Source of the DNA: Alligator mississippiensis
Taxonomy: Eukaryota > Chordata > Crocodylia > Alligatoridae
DNA length: 64,000 nt
Direction: 5' to 3'
Assembly (NCBI RefSeq): GCF_030867095.1
Contig: NC_081824.1
Coordinates: 147,403,433 to 147,467,432, forward strand
Under the pieces are notes generated by a model. That model saw nothing but the letters and a program-made list of their open reading frames with translations, was not told where the DNA came from and did no database searches. Shown here in pieces: positions 56,617-64,000 of the stretch (its first letter is position 1; the number at the start of each line of letters is the position of its first letter). Made by a program: the position numbers and the translations under genes.

Positions 56617-57484
56617 AGTGGTGAAGTTGAAATGGGGGGGGGGGGGTCTGTCTCAAAATACACAAAGCTTAAGAGGTAGAGATAAGCAGCAAAGAGCCTT
56701 GAAAGTGAAGGCAAGCCTTTTAGGTTTGATGTGATGAAAAAGGGAGAGCTGATGGATAGCAAGGAAATAAGAAAAATGTGGTTAAAGTAACAAGCTAAGA
56801 AATTATAAAAGCCTCTAGAAAGTTATCATGACATTACCACATAGATCATTCTGAAACAATGAGAAAACTTGAATAGAGCTGGCTAATCAACTGACATTAA
56901 TAAAGCTATTATGATTTACTCCAGCTATCTATCAGGTCTCTATAAATTTTAATATAGAAATCCAAACTATAGCACACATCACAGAAGAATGTCCTATTTA
57001 TCATTTTAATGTTGCATTGAAGACCTGTTCCAGGCTACTGACAATGCCTTGCAAGGGAAATTAAATCTAAAACTGATACTCTGGTCTTACCCCTTAGTGC
57101 CACTGTTTATAGGTTGTTTATAGTGTGTTCGGTCATCCAGTTGCTGTATTCTATATGAATAAATAAATTAAATAGTTTAAAAACTTTCTAGGCTACCAGC
57201 TTGTATGCCATAGTTTAGTCTGATGCAAATGTTTGCACACAAATAAATGCAAGGAGTGGATCACCCTCTACTCCAGAAAAGTACCTGGAAAAGGGCTAAG
57301 AAGAAAAATACATGAGATTCCCCTTGTTGAGCACTCCCCAAAGCATTCCACCTGGGGCAGATGGAGTGATGGAATATAGCTGCACTTTAAATACCATTTT
57401 TCATCAATAAATGTCATCCCATTCTCTTCTATCTTAGATGAGACTCAAAGAAGGTGAGAGAAGAAAGAAAATGCCCTTTCAGAC
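56617..57484. other. No feature recognised; poly(G) run at 56634
   Basis: A run of about 13 G lies near 56634-56646. The rest is AT-rich without supported features. Confidence 0.5.
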
Positions 57485-57605
57485 AATGTGAGGAGCAAGG
57501 ATTTCTTAGGGTGATATCTTTTATTAGACCAACTGTGTAGTTGGGATAAAGTTAAACAAGCTTTCAAATGCAAGACATTATTCCAGATAGAACAATCATT
57601 TTAAC
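57485..57605. repeat. Interspersed repeat fragment (TCTTTTATTAGACCAACT)
   Basis: CAAGGATTTCTTAGGGTGAT, CTTTTATTAGACCAACTGTG and AAACAAGCTTTCAAATGCAA are further members of the family at 29395 and 50545. Confidence 0.45.
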
Positions 57606-58054
57606 GTCTCAAGTAACCCACTAGGTGGTTGTTTCTGCAAAATCTGATCAGTTTGGATTCTGCCTGCCCCCATGCCCAAAAAATCCTGGGTAAATTTGGA
57701 TCCTGGTTCTATTTTTCCCATTTGTTAGTATTTTGTTACACCTCATATAAAAGGTTGCATATTTTTGGTCATTACTGTAAACCACCCACATGACACACAC
57801 AACCAAGCCTACAGCCTCAATTGCAAGTGAGTTGTTCCTTGACCCACTTACAAAATCATTAGCATCTGCAGTGTAGACCAGGCCTTAACCGTGTTCCTTA
57901 ATTAGACTCAACCCCTAGTTATATCCATGATATTAGGTTGTCTAAGTTCTCTTCATACAACGTTTAGCTATGTGGTAAGTGAATTCACAGACAACTGGGT
58001 TCTTTGAACTGGTTGTGCTATTTTGTATAGACAGCTGTAGATTCTAAGGATGAG
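57606..58054. other. No feature recognised
   Basis: No gene or repeat supported. Confidence 0.5.
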
Positions 58055-58200
58055 TCCCCACATGCAGGGGTGTGCACTAACTGCAGCAAAAATAGCAGCA
58101 GCACAAATTTGTGCCAGTGCTTTTTGCCACTGTGCATACTCCTGCATTTGAGGTTGGTACAGGGCAAATTGCCCCAGTTAAGATAAGGGAGGCAGGGACC
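58055..58200. repeat. Relative of the TIR element at 35165
   Basis: CCACATGCAGGGGTGTGCAC and AGCAGCACAAATTTGTGCCA parallel the left part of 35165-35679. GTGCATACTCCTGCATTTGA follows, as GTGCACACCCTTGCATGTG does there. The right end is not located. Confidence 0.5.
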
Positions 58201-60777
58201 GGCACCTGTGCTGACCTCTGCAGCCTTACCTGGGATCCTGGGCAGGGTTTGAATTACACTTTGACTCTTAGGGGAGACTGCAAAAAATTGGGGTGCCCAT
58301 CACGATGCCCTAATGAAATCAGAGACTCCCCTCCAGCTTATGATTTTCAAATCTTACAGGGGGCTCTCATCTCTTATGTGGGGCTCAACCCCCCTATGCT
58401 CCCCCGTAATTCAAACCCTGGTCCTGGGGGTGCAGTTTGTGGTGCCTCAAACTGCTTTGAGGTGCCGCAAACTTCACATGGTGCTCATGGAGACGAGCCG
58501 TCCATGATGTCTGGCTTGAACCATTCTAAGAATGTCACTGATTGGGAACTGGTTCACAACTGGTTCAGAAGTATCCGCTTGTGCATTGCCAACAGTTCTA
58601 AGTAGGACAGTCACCTTTACAGTGATGTCAAACTACCACTAGGGCTGCTGGTGAGTACCCATCCCAGCATGCCTCCAGAGGCCAGTGCCCCAGTTTCCCC
58701 AATATTCCCTGAGCAGGGGAGGAAGCCCTTGATTAGCTGGACACCAAGGAAGAGGAAGAAGATGTCAATTGCCTACAACTGCAATTTTCAGATCCCTCTT
58801 CTCATTAACATTGTGTTAATTAAAAAACATTCCTACACTTTACCCCAATCTGCATGGTGGTTCCCAGGCTGCGAGCTCTCAGGTGTGTGTGGAGGGGAGG
58901 AGGGGTTGCCTAGACCCCTGCATCTGACTTCCTGAAAGCTGGGTGCTCTGGGGCCATCAGAGCTTGCATGGCTTTCAAAGACCACTTTTCCCCAAGACAC
59001 ACATCAATTTATTTCAATTCCTGGCAATGTACCAGGATTTGTTATATCACAGGCTAATCTGGGGGTGAAGAGTAGCCAGCTGGTTGGCAGAGGTTACCTG
59101 GACCCCTGCTTCCCAGAGGGCTGGGTGTCCCAGGGGGATGCCTAAGGTCTCTGCCTCATGAAGACTTTCCCTAGGAGTGGCCTGGACCCCTGCTTCTGGG
59201 TTCCTGGGGAGCTGGGTATTCTGGGGGTGGGGTGCAAAGCCCCCACCACTTCTAATGAGCACTTTCCCTTAAGCACTTGCCAATTTCATTCCATTTGTGT
59301 CAATTGACTAGTCTTTGGGGCATCCCAGGCTAACCTGGAGTGAGGGTGGGGGCCGGGGGCAGAGAGGTACCTCTGCTTCTGGGTTCTGTCTCCATACCAA
59401 TTTCCAGAAATTGAATAAAACTGTCTAGTGTCTTGGGGAAGAGTGCTGTTTAAAAGCTGCAGAGACTTTGGGTGATCCCATGGGAATGCAGAAGCAGAGG
59501 TACTCCACTTAACCAGCCCCCCCCCCTCCCCCTTCCCAGCTCACATCAGCCTGGGATGCCTGGAAGCTGAGTCAGTTGCCACCAATGGAATGAAATGGTT
59601 AAGCAGCTTTGAATAAAGTGCTGTTTAAAAACAGTGGAGATATTGGGCAACTTCACAGAGTTCTCAGTACCCCAGAAACCCAGAAGCAGAGGTACCTCCT
59701 CTATGTACCTGACCAACCCCCAAAATCATGGTTTGAATTACACTTCAACTCTTGGGGAGGTCTGCAGCAGTGGCAGCTGAAAGCTGGAAGAAGCTGACAC
59801 CACCGTCTGAGCTGCTTAGAAAAGTGTGGGGTGAGTTGGGGGCTGTCACCTCTTATGGAGGGGCTCTCATATTTCCATTCCCCCGGTAATATGAACCCTG
59901 CCCAAAACCAAATCATTGTGGAATGGCACAAACTGGGTCAAATGCAGGCAGCATAGTTTGGGGCAGCAGTTCTGACTGCATACCAAAGTAGCCAGTCTCT
60001 GTGCAGGGCTAGAGGGGTGGAACTGAGGGTGAGGAGCAGTGCAGTATGGGATGCCTGGAGGACTGCCGGACACCAGTAATGGAAAGCTTTGTGTCTGCAC
60101 ATAACAATGAACTGGTTCAAAGAGATCTGTTTCAAAATAATACCTGATTATCTAGGTATACCTTTAAAACAGTCCAGGAGATGTAAACCTTTCTAAATTG
60201 CTATGTATGTCTGGATGCTTGTGGTTTGAACAACGTTTAAAATGGTTTAAGTATTATGTCCATCCGCATGCTAGTAGGTCCTATGCTGAATAATGGTAAT
60301 GTAATATAGCATTTGCTTGCATCCACTTCACCAGACTTTGGGTAAGAGAAGAAGAGGCAAAGGAAATGAACAGGCAAAAGATCATGATAAATGAGGAAAG
60401 TTTAGAAGGTGTGAGATAGCAGGTCAAAACAAGTGGGCTAAAGGTTTCTTATAGTTTGTATAATGCTTTTATACCAGTTAGATTTGGTTTTGTACCCTTT
60501 AAATAAGGGCTAAAAATAGTTATATGAATATTAATGGGGAAATAACCTCTTGGGCATATTTCTATGCTGTCTAGCCTTATTTAGCAAACATTTGGAGTTG
60601 AGCCAAGTAACTGAATATAAAAATCAATGTCTACCTCAGAATCTTTCCTCTTCAGCTTTGACTACAGTTCTTATTGAGTGGCCCCTTTGCAGATGCACCA
60701 AGACAAGCACTTCTTTAAAACTATTTTTTTTAAACTGGCTAATAAGGCCTTTTCCATAGCAAATTGGCTATCTCTTA
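58201..60777. other. No gene; partial internal duplications
   Basis: GAATTACACTTTGACTCTTAGG near 58250 and TTGAATTACACTTCAACTCT near 59734 head similar segments, and TGGACCCCTGCTTC plus GGGCTGGGTGTCC phrases repeat at 59098-59240. These suggest diverged segmental or tandem repeats. No coding sequence. Confidence 0.45.
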
Positions 60778-60782
60778 GGCTA

Positions 60783-60924
60783 GGGACAGACATGTAACAG
60801 AACAGATGTTCAATGCATATAAACCAGTTTGAAAATGGCTGAAACCAGTTTGAGATCAGCCTGGCTGAATGCAGGATCAGACTTAACTAATTTGGGCCAA
60901 ACTGGTTTATGCAATGTCTGTCCC
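60783..60924. mobile_element. Small TIR element (GGGACAGACAT)
   Basis: GGGACAGACAT at 60783-60793 and ATGTCTGTCCC at 60914-60924 are exact inverted repeats. The interior contains several AAACCAGTTT words. A MITE is likely, but the outer limits are uncertain because AAACCAG words continue to about 60955. Confidence 0.55.
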
Positions 60925-61867
60925 AGACCCCTTTCTGGTTTAAGATAAACCAGATTTCCCCAGCATCCCAGCATGCTCTCTGGACTGGGCGGGGCTCTCT
61001 GCTCCACTGCAGAGCTGGCCCCTCCCCTGTGCTCCCTGGCTGCAGCTCCAGCAGCGACTGCAGACATATCAGGGTCTGCCTGGCTTCCCCCTGCCCTACC
61101 CCCTACCCTTGCTACTCACTGCTCAAGCAGAAATCCCCCCCCCCAATTCCTCCCTCCCATCTCCCACAGCAGGGACCCCAGCCCCATGGGCCCTAGGCAT
61201 GTGGTGTGCTAGCTAATGCCGAGAAGTGTCTGTGTGTGTGTTTCTCCTATTTCACTGGGGCAGGCAGACAGAACAGTGACTGCTTAGGGCTTTTTGGAGC
61301 TAATCAATAGGTCAGCTGATAAGTTGTTTAAGAAGAGTTTGAATTAATGGAGGGAGGCTGTTGTTTTGCTGATGGGCTCTGCCACACCTCAGTGTAATGC
61401 TAGTTAAGTCACTAACAGCATTGGCACATGAACAATTCCTCCCAGAGTAAAGGAGGGCAGGGATTAAAGCACATCAGCTCCTCAGTGGTGAAAGACTTGT
61501 GCACATTCATACCCCACAGGAAAATAATGCTGCCCCACCATAGCTTACCATTCCATGAATGAAGGTTAGACTACCATAGGTTAGCTGTGTATACTACAGG
61601 TTAAGAGTGTGCACACAGGCAGTTACTGTTGAGTGGCTGATGTGCAGTAAAGGTCCCCTTTCCTTTTCCTTATGTATGCCCAGATGTTTGAACTCACTAC
61701 TGGGTATATCTATGATACTTTCATATCTATGCTGTTGCTATTTGTATCCTGCTCACCCACCCATACTTACACATGCCAAGCCCTGGAAGGTACCACTGAG
61801 ACCGCTCCAGGAGCATCCCCAGTAGCTGCTTTCAAGCATACCAGGGACAGACCTCTTGGGCACTTCC
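60925..61867. other. No feature recognised
   Basis: A GC-rich patch at 60960-61200 gives open frames on both strands without motifs. The rest is ordinary. Confidence 0.5.
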
Positions 61868-62285
61868 AGGTGAGCATACATGTACAATATGTGGTGCCAA
61901 AGACCTGCCTGCAGCACATGCTGCACATGCAGGCTTTCACCACACTGTTTGCAGCACAGTAGGGTTTTTTGACACTGAGAGGTCCTGGTGTCAAAAAAAC
62001 ACGAGCCTGAAAAAAGTGAGGTAGCACACATGGCAGCAGTGTGCGCCATGCAAAACCAGAGCCACACTCTGGCTGGCAGCCAGGCTCCATATGCTGGGTC
62101 GTTGCTGCTGGGGCCCTAGGAGGCCCCCAGGACCCCAGGTAAGGCTGCTGGCCCCAGCCTCCCCTACATCACCCAAGGCAACCTGGTGCATGCCACAACA
62201 TGCATGCCTGGGCTTCCCCAGGTACAAGTACCAGTAACACAACTATGTACCATTGCTATTTGTCCCCAGGGAAGCATACAGTAGC
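61868..62285. repeat. Interspersed repeat family X, copy 2
   Basis: It aligns by eye with 29945-30440 in the same orientation. TATGTGGTGCCA, GTAGCACACATGGCAGCA, CTGGCAGCCAGGCTCC, GACCCCAGGTAAGGCTGCTG and TTGTCCCCAGGGAAGC appear in the same order. The opposite-strand frames at 61753-62242 are by-products of it. Confidence 0.55.
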
Positions 62286-63399
62286 ACTAATCATGTCCCT
62301 TGAGTACATTCATAGAAGGCATGCCCCCAAAGTACCTTCACAGCCTCTTTTCCAGTTTTGGCACATGGGAGTGTGAGCAGGTAGGTAGAGCCTACTCAAG
62401 AGTACCCCTCCTGGAGAATGCCAGTGTATAGGCAAGCTCACTGTATCTCATTCATAGCTCTATAAAAAGGAGATAATTTTTTTTGCCATCTGCCTGTCTT
62501 GTCTATGGGAACTGTACACTATTTAGTTGGGGATTTTCTATTAATCTGTTCAGCATCTCGTGCAGTGGGGTCCTCATTTTGATTGAGACGTGGATGCTAG
62601 AATCATCATCATCTTCCCAAATAATCATATGACAAAAAGAGAAGGTAGGTAGAAACCTGGAGTAAGCTTAAAAATTAGCTATTCTTGGGGGAGGAAGCAG
62701 TGTAATTAAACCCCATGTCACTGCAATGTGGAGCATCACTGTTTTAATATGGTATACTAATATTTGCTCATCCTGCAGCATATCAGTTGCAGCTCATGGT
62801 GAAGGTATCATAGACTGGAAGAAATGCACGTGTAACTGTGTTCACAAGTGATGCCTCTCTAACATTTACTCCTGATCAAGAGTCTGCAAAAGGTCAGTGA
62901 GGCCATGACTACATCAAATCTAGCTTTCCTCTCATGTGGGGTTCAACAGCTTGCATCACTGAAGGCAATCCCTGTGGCCAGTTCAATCAAAATCCAGCAA
63001 TCATATAATCAATTTGAGTCCCTAATGACACATAACCTGGCCATGCTCAGTTTGACATGAGATGAAAGCTTTGTGCCCTGGTGTGCTGAGGTACTGAACA
63101 AACTGTCAAGGGATGCACAGTGTTCCTGGTGAATAATGAAAAATATTTAATCACAAGAAGGTCCAATATGACTCCTGTTGGAATTAAGAGCAAAGGCTGA
63201 ACCAAAGGTCCTGTGCATCTGAGCAGGGACCAGTTTAATATCATGTCCTTGAAAGCTTTCTTTGGATTCTGACAGATCCTATTAAGTGTGTTGAATGTGT
63301 GTGAAAAAAGGGAGAGAAATTTACAAATCAGGGAATATTATCCACAAAAGACTGGAGCTTGCCTGGACTGAAACCTTTAATGTAATTTTGTGGGGGACC
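62286..63399. other. No feature recognised
   Basis: No gene or repeat supported. Confidence 0.5.
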
Positions 63400-63468
63400 T
63401 CAGGTTGAACTCAAACCACATTCCTATCTGTGAAAGGCTAGCGTATTATCTACTAAGCCACCCAGCCT
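63400..63468 (-). repeat. tRNA-derived SINE trace
   Basis: On the minus strand GTGGCTTAGTAGATAATACG resembles an A box region and GGTTTGAGTTCAA resembles a B box, about 35 bases apart. The spacing fits a tRNA-type promoter, but no cloverleaf closes. Confidence 0.45.
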
Positions 63469-64000
63469 ACTGGAAAATCTTCTTCATGTTAATGCAAAAG
63501 AAAAACAAAACCCAGGCTGCTCTGGGAGCTATGCCAAATTTGAACATGCTGCATATACTCCACAATGGGCAGAGTGATGTGCCACACCACAGATTGGCAA
63601 TTACAGGCAGGCACTGATATTTACAAATGATGCTTCAGTGACAGCCATCTTTATGCTTTACTTGTAAACCAAAGGTGTATTTCCAGCTTTGTTCCTCATC
63701 ATATAGCCACTGCTCTTGTGCTCCCTACAGAGGGGGAAACAGAAACTAAGACTATCAAGTCTAAATTACTGCACAGCAGAAGCACTTGTAAAAACTGATC
63801 ATTGAAATGCTGGAGACCCATTTTGTTTGTACGCCCACCCTTATTTCTCATTGAAGGCTGTATCATTAAAGAACTGAAATGAAAAATTACCAGCATGCAT
63901 ATAATGATAAGTTGGGCAGGGGAAGCGGGGGGGGTTAAATCAGATATTTATTGCTAGCTTCAAAATCTATGGTTACTGCAGGCCCATGCAAGAGTCAAAC
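63469..64000. other. No feature recognised
   Basis: Unassigned sequence up to the window end, with a short GGGG run near 63928. Confidence 0.5.

Overview
This window looks like intergenic or intronic DNA from a large vertebrate genome. A crocodilian is the most likely source and a turtle is the main alternative. This rests on the amount and style of the repeats: CR1 LINEs whose 3' ends carry the CTATGATT-type tail, an SGNH-esterase CR1 ORF1, old L3/CR1 remains, hAT-like and fold-back DNA elements, tRNA-derived SINE traces, a retroviral provirus and two solo LTRs. The species call is inference from repeat style, not from a marker gene. I found no cellular protein-coding exon, no rRNA and no intact tRNA. 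Every long open frame belongs to a transposable element, is the antisense shadow of one, or is a by-product of GC-rich repetitive DNA.

Layout. 1-11.5 kb: CR1 3' ends on the plus strand (1-497 and 8296-9415), a degenerate tandem repeat of about 140-180 bp units (1811-2405), (TG)n and (AC)n microsatellites, and the first copy of a fold-back element (7090-7615). 11.5-18.4 kb: a stack of nested insertions. CR1-A (12054-13708) sits inside the reverse transcriptase of CR1-B (11510-16933). CR1-B abuts the 3' tail of CR1-C (16934-18382), and CR1-C is itself split by a 1,301-bp solo LTR with a CCCTG target duplication. 18.4-35.7 kb: unannotated DNA with inverted-repeat, GC-rich elements (19258-19797, 23828-24889), MITE-like repeats (20130-20470, 26317-26759, 33146-33375, 33384-33569, 35165-35679), an old L3/CR1 copy (27478-28760) and a two-copy repeat family (29945-30440, 61868-62285).

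36.2-41.0 kb: a minus-strand endogenous retrovirus with two LTRs (656 and 678 bp) and a GTACT target duplication, inserted into a MITE-like repeat. It keeps a damaged gag and a damaged but nearly full-length env, but it has lost the gag 3' end and all of pol. Part of the env damage is a 29-bp tandem duplication that shifts the frame just after the furin-type site. 42.9-46.1 kb: CR1-D with two nonsense codons in its RT, split by a 774-bp solo LTR with a CCCCC duplication. 46.5-64 kb: the second fold-back copy, a TIR element (49961-50304), a MIR-like remnant, a hAT-like element with an exact 8-bp target duplication and a GC-rich minisatellite core (55246-56608), and small repeats up to the window end.

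The genes do not form a host pathway. The history that can be read is one of successive transposition: older CR1 and MITE copies were hit by LTR elements and by younger CR1 copies, and the LTR elements then mostly collapsed to solo LTRs. I found no convincing undescribed functional system. The most unusual observations are the nested insertions with resolvable target duplications, the 29-bp env duplication, and the fold-back and GC-cargo DNA elements.
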